Source: Serinus canaria (lineage: Eukaryota > Chordata > Aves > Passeriformes > Fringillidae). Taken from it: a DNA stretch of 64,000 nucleotides. The stretch spans positions 17,005,346 to 17,069,345 of the forward strand of contig NC_066342.1 in the NCBI RefSeq assembly GCF_022539315.1. Reading direction: 5' to 3'. This document shows, piece after piece, positions 34,679-45,504 of this stretch (the first letter of the stretch is position 1; every line of letters starts with the position of its first letter). The notes beneath the pieces were generated by a model, which was not told where the DNA came from, ran no database searches, and saw only the letters and a list, made by a program, of their open reading frames with translations. The translations under genes and the position numbers were made by a program.

Positions 34679-35060
34679 TCCTGATTTAAAAGACAGGTGT
34701 CTGCCAAGGAAGGTGGGAACCTTCCTGGAATGGAAAATATGACCCCCCTCCCTCCAAATTATTATAACGTTAAAATTACAGGGCTTTCAGGCAAAGATAT
34801 GGGCAAAGGAATACCAGTCCTTTACTTAAATATATATATATATATATATAAAAACAATTACAGCAAGAACAAAATACCCCAAACAACCCAATTATAGCCT
34901 TTTCATGCCTGTCCAGCAATTTCCCCTTTGGTGTGGTAACAATCACAACCAGTAGGGGGCACTGTTGGCTAGTGTAGTGGCAGAGAGGATGCAGTGATTC
35001 CCTCGTGGCTTCAGGGGGTGCTGTTGGCTCCCAGCATAGCAGAGGGGCTGTGATGGTTCC
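34679..35060 (-). mobile_element. LTR-C type fragment
   Basis: Starts gtcctgatttaaaagacaggtgtctgccaagg in pieces, has attattataacgttaaaatta and later the ggtgtggtaacaatcac block, as at 17119-17598. A (TA)n tract of about 20 bp lies at 34826-34850. Confidence 0.5.
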
Positions 35061-35779
35061 CCTGAGGATTCAGGGGCGCTCTGATGCAGGCTCATAAAAT
35101 CTCCTAAGGTGTTATTGGGAGCTTGGGCAAGGGGGAAGGTGGGAAGTGGCTCATATTTACAAAATTCACATGCAGCAGAGGCAGCAGCTGGTCTCTGTAA
35201 CGCTCCAGATGGCAAGCTAAACCATGGCATCAAGCAGGAACAGTGGATATGGGCACAACCGGGGCAGCAAGCTAAAGCATAGCAATATCCCCAGAGCAGC
35301 CAAATGCCCTCTGTAACACAAACAAAAGTTCTTGAGAGGAAAAAAGGGGCTGGCAACCAGCCCACCACTGCCCAGATGAGAGTCTTGGAGTCCAGTCCCA
35401 AATATCTCTCTTGGTATTTACACCATCACTCCTGGAACACTCTCTTCCTCCCAGGCATGACTCCATAATTGTTTCCCCTGGCCAAACCATTACTGTGGTA
35501 TGTGAGAGTGCTTGCTATGTCTTTTGTTTCTGAATACACGTCCATTTGCATTTTCCATGACAACAAATGGGAAGAAACTTCCTTGAAGAAACCAAACAAC
35601 CAACATTATCCACTTTGAATCTTTTTTCACATACCAACAGGATACATCCAGCTTGGACTACTAAACTACATATATACATGTGTAAGCCTAATTATATACA
35701 TATATACACGCAGATATGGATACAGGCACAGTGTCATGGACTGTTCACCTCAAAATAGGGTCCTCTTTGTGGAGTTCGG
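35061..35779. other. Unassigned repeat-like DNA
   Basis: A 152-codon minus frame (34943-35401) has no recognisable domain and overlaps LTR sequence. 35640-35720 is ATATAC-rich. Nothing further supported. Confidence 0.3.
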
Positions 35780-36339
35780 CTGTTTGTTTCTGTCTCTACA
35801 CACGCTTAGGTACTTTTTCTTCGGCTCACTTTTGCCAGTTGCCGGGGTCTCTCTCTCTCTCTAGCTGGTCAGAGTGACTCCGAAAAAGTTTAAAAGTTTC
35901 TTTTCTCAGCCCGGTGCTTGAAGAAGGAGTCAGGGCTCTTCATTTTTCGGTCTCAAGGTTATTTATTACATCTTATCTATAAAATTCTTTCTCCTTGTCT
36001 AGCTGAGATCTGTTCGGCAGGACAGTCAGAGGCACTCCCCCCTCCCTTAGGGTGCTGTTATCTTTATATACTACAAACTACGTGTACAATATTTACAGTT
36101 ATTTTCTAATACTTATTATCTACGCTAGACAGTGAGTTTCTACTCTAGACCAATCTAAAAGTGCCAACATCACCAGACAAGATGGAGGTAGAGAAGAAGA
36201 AGAAGAAAGGCTAGACACGCCCAAATCCCTCCATCTTGTCACCAGAAACCTCTATACTAAAAATCTTAAAACTTACATTTACACTCTGTGAATACTTTAT
36301 CTCTATACCATCTAAACTGCCGTGGACTCTATCTCTTCA
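35780..36339 (-). mobile_element. LTR-E3 (class II type)
   Basis: The minus strand starts TGAAGAGATAGAGTCCACGG, carries CAAGATGGAGGGA (about 36240-36228) and then a second GATGGAGG word, and reads through to a CCCGGTGCTTGAAG-complement region near 35920. Its right edge abuts the 3' end of ERVL-m. The left edge is approximate. Confidence 0.6.
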
Positions 36340-36697
36340 TGCAAAGGTGCTAAGCTGTTTTATGGCCCGCACTCGAACTCGATGGTGTTCTTGGGCTGTG
36401 TGCTAGGGTCTCTGAGCCCCCTGGCAAGGGTCTCAGGAAACTCCAGACTCTCAGAGGTATGTCCTGAGTTCCGACACTCTTGAGATATAAATTGTGTTTC
36501 TCCATTTTTCTGAAGCACCCACCAAATGCAATCTGATCCCTGAGCAAAGACAACCCCACGATGGGTTTGTCTTAGCTGGAGGCAGAATTAATCCAAACAG
36601 TGTTTCCTAATATACCTCTCAACTGCACCACTGGAACCTTATCTCTGTCAAACAAAGGGGTTCAGGCTAGGCAGGGCGAGCTTGGTTAGTGGACCTC
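36340..36697 (-). pseudogene. pol: ERVL-m integrase C-terminus, leftmost fragment
   Basis: The minus strand reads PSSPCLA, then DKVPVVQLRGILGNTV and WINSAS, matching the integrase C-terminal part of ERVL-p at 42290-42384 (VIHAKGLLGKTVGINSA). It continues the reading broken at 43901, so ERVL-p was inserted here. Stops are present. Confidence 0.72.
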
Positions 36698-37349
36698 TGA
36701 TCTGGGATGACCTTATGATGCTTGTATCCCCAATAGTCTGTTCTGTTTATGCTGGATATTAAGGTCTGCACATTTAAGACTGCTTTTGAGAGGGAATGGG
36801 GAGAGAAGAAGCTTGGAGTTTGCTATCAGAAATTACACTTGCTCCCCCGCATCCTTCACACAGACAGTGTTGTCTATAGAACGGATAGTGAGAGAGTTCT
36901 CCTTTGCTTGTAGATAGTTTTTTAGCTAGCTGAGGCAGAGAAGTTCCCCGGACTGTGGTATTTCTTTTTCTTGGAACTGTTCAAACCTTCTCTAGACAGA
37001 AAACTAAGAAAAACACCTGGAGCTCTCACCTGTGGCCCACCAGGACCCAGGACGCTACATTCCACTGCTGGAGGGACTGATAAAAGACTGAGTGAGCCGA
37101 GCAACACCCCACAAAAAGAAGTCTCTCTGAATTTGCCATCTCTTCAGAATAGTGAGAGGTTCCATTGTTTAATATTATTCTTTTTTTTATATGCTTGTGA
37201 ATACTTTGCTTGTTAAATAAACAGGTTTTTTTCCACTTTTCTCCAAGGAAATCTTTTCCCAAACCAGTTGGGGGAGGGGCTGTTCGAATTTGCTTTCTAG
37301 AGGGACCCCATTCAGAGGTTTCCTCCCAAATTTGTCCTAAACCAGGACA
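36698..37349 (+). mobile_element. 5' LTR-B of ERVL-p
   Basis: Begins tgatctggg (equivalent to tgtcctggg with changes) and ends accaggaca. The aaataaacagg signal lies near 37215. Confidence 0.85.
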
Positions 37350-37360
37350 AATACATTTTT

Positions 37361-37378
37361 TGGTGTCCAGCACATGGC
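37361..37378 (+). promoter_or_regulatory. Primer-binding site of ERVL-p
   Basis: TGGTGTCCAGCACATGGC stands 11 bases after the 5' LTR. The start TGGTGTC agrees with the tRNA-Leu sites after which ERVL elements are named, but the 3' half has drifted. Confidence 0.5.
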
Positions 37379-38712
37379 TCAATAAAGTGGAAAAAACTGT
37401 ACTGATTGCATTTTGGTTGTACTTACTCTGTATGGGGATAAAGCACTCAGTAGCCATGTTGCTTGAATTCATAATGTCTCTCAGGGTGGAGGCCTTCATG
37501 TGTCTCTGGTCCCTAGGCTTTTTTGAGGTTTTAATACCTTTCTGGTCCCTAGGATTATTTTCCTATCCAGAGATAGCTCCAGTGTTGTCCCTAACATGTA
37601 ATTTTTACAGTAGAGGGGCGTGGATTAGAATAGCTATTGTGCTGGGCTCGGTGATAATAATTTATAGGGAGTTTTCAAAGGTACTAGGGATTGTTCAAGA
37701 TATGAATAGTTTATGGTATCTTCGTCCTACCCTGCGTCCTAGTTCCGGTAGCATGTTTTGGGAGTTCATTAATTATTTGTTGTGGTTTAGGGCAAATTTG
37801 GGAGAAAACATCCAAAAGGGGCCCCTCCAGAAAGCCAACCCATGTGGCCCCTCCCTCCAACTGGTTCGAGAAAAAGTTTCCTGTTGGAGAAGTGGAAAGA
37901 ACCTGTTTATTTAACAGGCAAAGCACTACCCAGCACACAAAATGAACAATCCTGGATGACAAAACTCATTTGCTGCTCTGAAGAGATGATAAATTCAGAA
38001 AGTCTCTCCAGTGGCTGGTCACTCTGTTGTCAGTCCCTCCGGCACTGAGAAAGGCTGCAGAGTAGGCCTCGGCAGGCTACAAAGTGCAAGCTCTAGGTGT
38101 TTCCCCAGGTCCCGGTCTGGAGGAGGTTTGAATGGTTCCAAGAAAAGGGAAAGAAAACCAGTCCAGAGAAAGCTCAGACTGCCTCAGCTAGCTAAACTAA
38201 CTAACTAACTCAAAAGCAAAAGTAGCGTGGTGTTTTGCCTGGTCTGTGCCCAGACAACAACAGTGTTCCAGCAGACTGTGCAGGAGAGAGTCTCTTTCTT
38301 GATAACAAAACTCTGTGCTTCTTCTTCCCCCTGCCTTCGCTCTCAGCCAGTCTTGAAGGCACAGCATATAATATCCAGCATAAACAAAACACACAAGTGG
38401 GGATATAAGCATCATAGCATCACCCTAGGACATAATTACCCCCAGTTTGTTAGAGGAAGAGCAGGGGATGAGGCTTTACAGCCTTTCCTTTCCTTCTTCT
38501 CCTTTGAATCTGTTATGTCACTTTTGAAGAATGTTCAGTTTCCCCTGAATGTTAAAGAGACCACCTTCTTGTTCTTTAATCTGGTAGGCTTCCTCTATAT
38601 GTTTTGCAGCTTGTCTAAAATGAGGGCTGGTATGTCCAGAGTGGCTGAGAACTCTGACCCAGGAGTAGAGCCAGGCATGGAAAATCCTGAGTAGTGTGGC
38701 GAATGGGACGAT
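37379..38712 (+). other. ERVL-p leader, interrupted by LTR-B4
   Basis: Non-coding leader in two parts, 37379-37780 and 38433-38712. The overlapping 234-codon frame at 37210-37914 spans LTR and leader and is not a gene. Confidence 0.5.
37781..38432 (-). mobile_element. LTR-B4, solo LTR in the ERVL-p leader
   Basis: A minus-orientation LTR-B from tgtggtttaggg to ccctaggaca, with the AATAAA complement in gtttatttaacagg (37905-37918). The right flank starts taatta; the same hexamer lies five bases before the left edge. Confidence 0.8.
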
Positions 38713-40836
38713 ATGGGCCAAATCCTGAAGGAATTTACTGACCCTATAGCCTGGGACTTTCCACATGAACAAATACAGAACCCAACTGAGGTGGGGAAAT
38801 ACTTCAAAGAGAAGTGCCGTGATGACTCTAAAGAGAAAAAACTCATTGCAATAAGCTGGGCCCTGGCATATACTTGTTGCATGCTGCTAGATACTGTCGG
38901 GCAGCAGATAGAGGCAGGGGGAAAAGAGATAGATTGGCAGCTATCCCAGTCACTCAGGCCAACACTTCATTTACTCAGGTTGTAACTAAATCAAACAGTG
39001 AGCCTAAGCCTGCAGCTAAACCAGACAGTGACGCTAAGCCACTGGCAGTCGCTAATGTGGGAAAGAAGCACACAAATAAAACCGATTGACCAGTGGATGA
39101 TAATGATCTGGGAGAAGGACCCTCAAAGCTAGTTCTTGACACAAAATCACAAGTCAAAGCAACTGACACAAAATCATAAGTCTCTACAGAGTTCTTTTCC
39201 CTGAAGGACCTTCATGGTCTAAGAAAGGATTATGCTCGACAACCTGGTGAATTAATAATTAGTTGGTTAGTCCGTCTCCGGGTGCTGCAGGTGAGGCTAC
39301 AATTCTGGATGGTGTTTCAGTAAAGCAGACAGGACTCAGTTTCTTCATGAGGGAAAAGCCATTCTTTATTCACAAAACTCATTTTTATAGAGTTTTTACA
39401 GACCTCATGTTCAACTCCAATAGTCTAGTATGATGAGGGGAGCTGACAATTACAGCCTCTGGGCACGGCTCTTGGGAAGTGTGGAGCAAAGATATCTGTG
39501 TGCAGATGATCACTATATGGAGCAAACCCCGTGGAAGACCATAGAACAAGGGATTCAACGCTTGAGAGAAATGGCAGTGGCAGAGATTGTCTTCTCAGAT
39601 GACTTAACAACTAAGAATCCAGACATGGTACCCTGTACATCCGTGATGTGGCGAAAACTTGTACAACCTGGGCCACAGGAGATATGCTTCTGCTTTAGCA
39701 ATAATGAAGCAGGATGACAGGGAGGAGACCATGCCTGACATGGCAAGGAAGCTCTGAGCATATGCAGATGTAGCAGACACAGGGCCTGCTACGGCTCCGT
39801 GGAGGGATGTTTAGAGATAGGTATTTGCTGAGTCATAGGAATTGTACCAGGAGTCCTCACTCTGGTCCTCCTTATCTCTCTGTGACCCCATAGGCTAGTT
39901 TCCCTAACCCTTACAATTGGTCAGTTTTCAATCCCCCCTAACCCTATAAAAGAGGCTATCTGGGCCCATTTTCCCCAGAAGAGCAGCTTCAAGACCCTTC
40001 GCAAGACCCTCAGAATAAACTATCGTGGAACGCTCTTGGCGGCCTTCTCCTCTCTCATTTCGTCTGCCTCCCAAGAGCCACGGCCAGCCGCAGCCCCTAC
40101 AGCAAGCTAAGAGCTGAAATCACAAAAGAGCTGACTTTCACTAAGAGCTGAAAATCACTGAGCTTGCTAGGGGTCTCAGCTAGGGCTGTCTGGCCTAGGG
40201 CACCCCAGGCTCCAGAAAGAGGGCTGAGGTGTTCAGCCTTGGGCCGCTTGCCTGGAGCGCTTACCCTGTGGGGAACCAGCTATCTGGCTGAGAAGCTAGC
40301 CCCTGTGGCTCCATTCATTTTACATGCAGATGCTGTGCATGGCCCAACACATGCAAGAATTGCAGCTGTGGAAACACGTCCGCAGAAATTAGAAGATAAA
40401 ATGGAAGAGAATCAGAAGAAACTCAGGGAGGAGATTAAAGAGGGCTTTCTCCAAATCTCGGCAGTACAGATCAGAGGTTCTGGTACCAAACGCAGACGTT
40501 TCCCAGATGAAGAGAGAAGGTATACCCCATGAGCTGAGCTGTGGTTCTTCCTGTGTGATAGTGGGGAAGGCATGAGGAGGTGGGATGGAAGCCTCACTGC
40601 TTCTCTGGCGTAAGAGGTGCTTGAACTGAAGGACAGCGAGACTCAGAGAGGAAGTTCTACCAAAAGAAAGCAGTTCCAGTTGCCCGTGGCCGAACTGCCA
40701 GGTATGATTATGATGATGACATGTCTGATCCCCTTGAAGGAACCTCCAAAACATATGCCCAAGGAATGAAGGATAACCAGGCTTAGAAGGGCCCTGCCTC
40801 TAGCCAGGTAGAGGCAAGGTAAAACCGTGTTTTTTG
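38713..40836 (+). pseudogene. gag: ERVL-p gag, broken and split by LTR-K2
   Basis: Segments in order: an N-terminal piece (38713-38985, MGQILKEFTDPIAWDF); a capsid piece with FSLKDLHGLRKDYARQPGEL near 39196-39255; a piece at 39430-39717 with PWKTIEQGIQRLREMAVAE, closely matching the ERVL-m gag piece at 57047-57274; and, after the LTR-K2 insertion, a helical, charged segment (40325-40532) with KLEDKMEENQKKLREEIKEG, a likely coiled coil. Gag would build the particle core. About 130 bp of unrelated sequence at 39315-39420 interrupts the capsid region, and several stops occur. The last 300 bp before protease are non-coding as read. Confidence 0.72.
39769..40324 (+). mobile_element. Solo LTR-K2 (class II) in ERVL-p gag
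   Basis: A 556-bp LTR with TG...CA ends (tgtagcagac ... attttaca) and a perfect 6-bp duplication tgcaga (39763-39768 and 40325-40330). TATA-like cctataaaagagg lies near 39939, and cagaataaactat near 40010. U5 holds the same aagagctgaaatcac tandem units as provirus K. The interrupted gag reading resumes directly after the duplicated hexamer. Confidence 0.93.
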
Positions 40837-41257
40837 GACTGTGTGGATTCATCAGCCTGGCCCATCAGAACCACAAAAATATAAAGCTGTGGTCGATACT
40901 GGTGCACAGCACACATTAATCCCATCGAAACATGCAGGGGCAGAATCTGTTTTTCTTGTTGGCGTGACAGAGGGATCACAGGATTTGACTTTGGTGGAAG
41001 CGGATGTGAGCCTGACTGGAAATGAGAGGAAGAAACAGCCTAATGTGACTGGCCCAGAGGCCCCATGTATTTTGGGCATAGACTTCCTCCGAAGTGGGTA
41101 TTTCAAAGACCCAAAAGGGCTCAGGTGGGCATTTGGGATAGCAGCTGTAGAGACAGAGGGCATTAAGCAATTGAACACCTTGCCTGGACTGTCTGAGAAT
41201 CCATCTGCAGTAGGACTTCTGAGGGAGAAGAGCAACAAATACCAACTGCCACTTTGA
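40837..41257 (+). pseudogene. pro: ERVL-p protease
   Basis: The open frame has the aspartic protease active site VVDTGAQHTLIP (near 40890) and the C-terminal CILGIDFLRSGYF motif (near 41075). A retroviral protease is a dimer of about 100-120 residues that cuts Gag-Pol. The frame is open for 138 codons and stops at 41255-41257, where RT should continue. The true N-terminus would be inside a Gag-Pro-Pol polyprotein, so the ATG is not meaningful. Confidence 0.85.
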
Positions 41258-42384
41258 GTGTGCATCACTGACAGTACAGAACAACTCGAGATGTTGTGAT
41301 TTCCATCCACAAGATGATCCAAGAGCTGGAGAGCCAAGGGGTGGTCAGGAAAACCCACTCACCCTTCAGCAGTCCCATGTGGCCTGTGCACAAATCTGAA
41401 GGAGAATGAAGATTGACTGTGGACTGTCGTGCATTGAATGAAGTGACATACGGGAAAACCAATTTGAGCTGCTGAAGAGTGGACAGACATTGCTGCCAGG
41501 GTAGAGAAACTATCTGTGAAAGTCCACCACGTAGATGCCTGTGTCCCCAAGAATAGGACTAATTAGGAGCACCAAAACAATCAGCAGGTAGATCAGGCTG
41601 CAAAGATAGGGGTGTCAAAAATAGACTTACATTGGCAAAACAAAGGGGAGTTGGTTCCTCGCTAGATGGGCCCATGATGCCTCAGGTCATCAGGGTAGAG
41701 ATGCCACCTATAAGTGGGCATGAGACCAAAGGGTGGATCTAACTATGGACAGAATTTCTCAGGTTATCCATGACTGTGAGACGTGTTCTTCGATCAAGCA
41801 GGCTAAGCAGGTGAAACCCCTATGATATGGTGGGCAGTGGTCCAAATATAAGTATGGGGAGGCCTGGCAGACTGACTACATCACACTGCCCCAGGCACAC
41901 CAAGGTAAGCGCTACGTGCTCACAATGGTAGAAGCCACCACAGGATGGGTGAAAACCTACCCTGTGCCTGAGGCTACAGCCCATAACACCATCCTAGGTC
42001 TTGAAAAGCAGATCCTTTGGAGGCATGGTACCCCTGAGAGGACTGAGTCAGACAATGGGACTCATTTCAAGAACAGCCTTATCAACGCCTGGGCTAGGAA
42101 ACATGGCATTGAGTGGGTGTACCATATCCCCTACCATGCACCAGCTGCAGGCAAAATGGAGAGGTACAATGGACTGCTAAAAAGCACCTTGAATGCCTTG
42201 GGTGGGGGATCTTTCAAAAATTGGGAGCAGCATCTAGCAAAGGCCGCCTGGTTAGTTAACATCTGAGGTTCCACCAACCGAGCAGGCCCTCCCCAATCTG
42301 AGCCCCCGCATACAGGAGACAAAGTCCCAGTAATTCATGCCAAGGGTTTGTTAGGGAAAACTGTTGGGATTAATTCTGCCTTTC
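41258..42384 (+). pseudogene. pol: ERVL-p RT remnant and integrase
   Basis: The early RT segment (41265-41465: IQELESQGVV, then SSPMWPVHK) is split by stops. RT palm, connection and RNase H are missing between about 41470 and 41690. The integrase zinc finger (H..H..C..C) is read at about 41690-41810. The catalytic core at 41880-42266 keeps all three acidic positions: TDYITLPQ, ESDNGTHFKN and KMERYNG. The C-terminal part continues to 42384, where LTR-M2 is inserted, and resumes at about 42878 with a GITQCVPQGDL segment near 43030. Confidence 0.8.
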
Positions 42385-42877
42385 CTGTCCCAGTTCCTCT
42401 CAGGTGTGCCAACCTCTTCCTTCCCCTCCCCCTTGCCCCCTTTCTGAAGTGATGTCCATCAAGCTCCACATACCAGTAAGGGCGTTGTGTCATTGGCAGA
42501 AGTTCAAAAGATGCTTCTCAGACCTGGGGTCATTGGCCTGTCCAGGTGTCATTGTCCCCTGAGACCCTCCCCCTCCCACCTGGTTGGTGGCTCACCTATC
42601 CTTTCCCTCCCCCCTCCCTGTGGGCTTAAAAGACACAGAGACCATGCAGTTGGTACTCTGTTAGAGCTGTTACCAAGATTCAGAGCTCTGTGAGCCTGGA
42701 AGAAAACTCTGGATTTAACCCTCCAGCAGAATCCGCTCCCTTTCCTCTTCAGTGTCGCCTGAACCTTTTCCACTAGAGGTAAACTGAGTTTCTAACATGC
42801 CTGGACTTATTCCGAGTGCCTAACTGAAACTGCCAGGCAGCCAAAGGTGTCTCTGAGGTGAAACACCACAGCTGCCA
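42385..42877 (+). mobile_element. Solo LTR-M2 (class II, same family as provirus M)
   Basis: A 493-bp LTR matching the provirus M 3' LTR (58300-58803) in inverse orientation. Shared blocks are attggcagaagttcaaaa, ccctccccctcccacctgg and taaactgagtttc. Flanks cctttc (42379-42384) and cctttg (42878-42883) match at five of six bases. It splits the ERVL-p integrase C-terminus. Confidence 0.82.
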
Positions 42878-43249
42878 CCTTTGGTCCAGAGCAGGGCCAG
42901 ACGAGCCCAGGCACGTTCCACCCAGCAATATTGGGATTTTATTCCAATATGCCTTGAGTACAGGCATACCCATTTGAGGTTGTCTTTGCTCAGGGACCAG
43001 GTTGTACATGGTGGATAACGGAGAAAGATGGAATAACACAATGTGTACCACAGGGAGATCTGATTGCTGTGTGAGAACCAGATGTAAACATCACTGTTTG
43101 CCGAATGCCACTGCCATTGTCTGTATATAGCTATATACTGTATATCTGTGTATATATATATTTATGTATGTATAAATGCATGTGTGTGTTGAGTTAGAAT
43201 ATAAACTCATTTTTGTAGTAAGCTGATGATATGGGAATAAGGGGTGGAA
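42878..43249 (+). other. ERVL-p integrase tail, microsatellite and polypurine tract
   Basis: The pol reading ends near 43060. A TATA/TGTA-rich microsatellite occupies about 43118-43190. The polypurine tract aataaggggtggaa abuts the 3' LTR. Confidence 0.65.
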
Positions 43250-43900
43250 TGTCCTGGAGTGACTTTATGATGCTTGTATTCCCAATTTTCTGTTCTGTTT
43301 ATGCTGAATATTAAGTTCTGCACATTTAAGACTGGTTTCGAGAGGGAATGGGGAGAGAAGAAGCTTGGAGTTTGTTATGAGAAATTACACTTGCTCCCCC
43401 GCGTCCTTCACACAGACAGTGTTGTCTGTAGAACAGACAGTGAGACAGAGCTCTCCTTTGCTTGTTCATAGTTTTTTAGCTGACTGAGGCAGAGAAGTTC
43501 CCCATACTGTGATTTTTCTTTTTCTTGGAACTGTTCAAACCTGCTCTGGACTGAAAACCCAGAAAAACACTGGGAGCTCATACCTGTGGCCCACCAGGGC
43601 CTGGGATGCTGCATTCCACTGCTGGAGGGACTGATAAAAGACTGAGTGAGCCGAGCAGCACCCCACAAAAAGAAGTCTCTCTGAATTTGCCATCTCTTCA
43701 GAATAGTGAGAGGTTCCATTGTTTAATATTATTCTTTTTTTTATGCTTGTGAATACTTTGCTTGTTAAATAAACAGTTTTTTTCCACTTTTCTCCAAGGA
43801 AATATTTTCCCAAACCAGTTGGGGGAGGGGCTGTTTGAATTTGCTTTCTAGAGGGACCCCATTCAGAGGTTTCCTCCCAAATTTGTCCTAAACTAGGACA
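43250..43900 (+). mobile_element. 3' LTR-B of ERVL-p
   Basis: 651 bp, tgtcctggag ... actaggaca, with the aaataaacag signal near 43768. It is colinear with the 5' LTR, with scattered substitutions. Confidence 0.87.
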
Positions 43901-43972
43901 GCTCTTAACTAACCATGACGCCTTTGCTAAATGCAGATCCCACTGCTTGAAGGTCCCACCCCTGTCATGGTT
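43901..43972 (-). pseudogene. pol: ERVL-m integrase fragment
   Basis: The minus strand reads GTFKQWDLHLAKASWLVKS, the counterpart of GSFKNWEQHLAKAAWLVN in ERVL-p. It links the fragments at 45329 and 36697. The five bases at its right end, acccc, are one copy of the LTR-H2 near-duplication. Confidence 0.8.
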
Positions 43973-45328
43973 ATAGCCTGGCGCAATGCCAGTGCCCCCA
44001 TGAGAATACCTCTTTCCCTGGTATCTACTGTGAAATGTGATCAGAGACAGAGCAGAGCAGGCTCCAACTTAAGAATGAAAGAAAAAAAAACTTTCTTAAC
44101 CTAAAACTACAAGAGAAACACACAGAACACAGGATGAAAACCTTCCAAATTTCCTCCTCCTCCCTCCACCAAATTTCCAATTCCGTTACCACCCCTTAGA
44201 TCACCCACTCTCAGTCCATCACCACCCTTTAGATAATCAATTCTCAATTCCTCGAGAAGAGAGGAGTCCCTCTTGCACCACAGACTTCCCCAGGAAACAG
44301 TCGAAACTTCTCGTGTTTCCGTGTCACATGTGGCACCACCCGAAGAACATTTGCCATCGTGACCTCTTCCTTCCATGTCCAGTGCTCTCACCACTGCACA
44401 TGGACCAGAGCTGCTTCTAGGGTTTTTCCCTTTAAGGATGCTTTGTCCAGTTCCAAAAAGAGCACAGTCCCTCTCCTTTTGGGACACCTGTCCCCCCCAA
44501 ATTTCACCCCCTGGGGCTGAGGGGTCTTTTGAACAGAGATCATCTTCTTCTTCGAAGACGGAGGGCACCACCACCACCCTGCTCACCTGTCGTCTCTGTT
44601 CACACACCTTCACATCACTGCACTCTCCTGGCTCTGAGCCATATCCTCCCCCAAGAATGCAGTCTCTGTGTCACAGGAACTCAAGGGTTCTGTCATGGCT
44701 ATCCAAGAAAAGTCCAGCCAAAGGCCACTCCATCATCTCCTCCCACCTAGGATTCTTCTCAACTTCTCTCAATATCTTTCACTTGCCCGTTTCCTGCTAT
44801 CCCACTCTATCTCCTCAACTCCAGGAGGAATCAGCATTTGCAAGGTTTCCATCATCCCAAGAAGGGTTAAAAGTCCCAGGCTCTGCTGGTTTGGTTCATG
44901 AACTCCCATGGCTGGCTGTCCTGCCAGGCACCCCCCGTTCTCCTTCACGCCAGCCGCGCTATCACAGGCACAGGCTGCTCACTCTGGCTCTCTCTCTCTC
45001 TCCCTCTGGGGGGGGGGGCGGGGGGATGGCTGCCTGAAGCCTCGCAGTGCTCCTCCACCCTTCGACCCAGGCCTGGCCTACCTCCCTCCGGCCGCATGGC
45101 TCCCCTCCCTTGCCCAGTTTGGAGCCGGGCAGGGGAAGGTCTGTTCTCTTTCACGAACCAGAACCCAAAAAGACTTTCCCCCGGGAGTTCACAGCTTTTA
45201 ACCCCCTGTGTTCTCAGAGGCGTATCCATGCTCTCAGTGGACAAACCAGGTGCCAATATTAAAATCTGAACACCCATTGGCTTGACCACACTATCCCAAA
45301 AAAACTCATTTCCTCTCAAACCACGACA
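43973..45328 (-). mobile_element. Solo LTR-H2 inserted in ERVL-m integrase
   Basis: A 1,356-bp LTR colinear with LTR-H1. Flanking pentamers acccc (43968-43972) and gcccc (45329-45333) match at four of five bases. The integrase reading continues across it. The 220-codon plus frame inside is an artefact of proline-rich low complexity. Confidence 0.85.
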
Positions 45329-45504
45329 GCCCCTCATTGCTTTCAATGTTGTTTTGAAGAGTCTGTTGCCCTGCTCAACATTCCCAGCAGCTGGTGCATA
45401 AAGAATGTAGTACACCCAGTCAATACCATGTTCTTTAGCAGAAGTATTTATGAGGCCATTCTTGAAATGAGTCCCATTGCCTGACTCAATTCTCTAAGGG
45501 GTAC
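45329..45504 (-). pseudogene. pol: ERVL-m integrase core fragment
   Basis: The minus strand reads ESGNGTHFKNGLINTSAKEH, then WVYYI and APAAGNVEQGNRLFKTT. The second catalytic aspartate is changed (SDNG to SGNG) and the glutamate lies in NVEQGN. It is continuous with 46597 once LTR-D2 is removed. Confidence 0.82.

Larger units (their letters stand above)
36698..43900 (+). mobile_element. ERVL-p, complete-length ERVL provirus with insertions
   Basis: The ends are two LTR-B copies (36698-37349 and 43250-43900) that are 8-10% different by eye. Order inside: leader with primer-binding site, gag, protease, RT remnant, integrase, polypurine tract (aataaggggtgg at 43237-43248). There is no env, as is usual for ERVL. 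Three LTRs are inserted: LTR-B4 (37781-38432), LTR-K2 (39769-40324) and LTR-M2 (42385-42877). Both flanks are integrase of ERVL-m in the opposite orientation, so the whole element landed in that older provirus. Confidence 0.85.

Noticed and set aside
37210..37914. 234-codon plus-strand frame
   Set aside because: It runs from LTR-B through the ERVL-p leader into LTR-B4. No single element would encode it and no motif is present.
42362..42385. tgttgggattaattctgcc as the start of LTR-M2
   Set aside because: The opposite-strand ERVL at 36590-36640 carries the same sequence as part of integrase, so the LTR begins later, at about 42385.
44375..45037. 220-codon plus-strand frame
   Set aside because: It lies within LTR-H2 on the antisense strand. 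The equivalent stretch in LTR-H1 (9660-10187) shifts frame, so no protein is conserved.
9296..45328. LTR-H1 and LTR-H2 as a provirus pair
   Set aside because: They are 33 kb apart, and each has its own near-matching flanking pentamer, so they are separate solo insertions.
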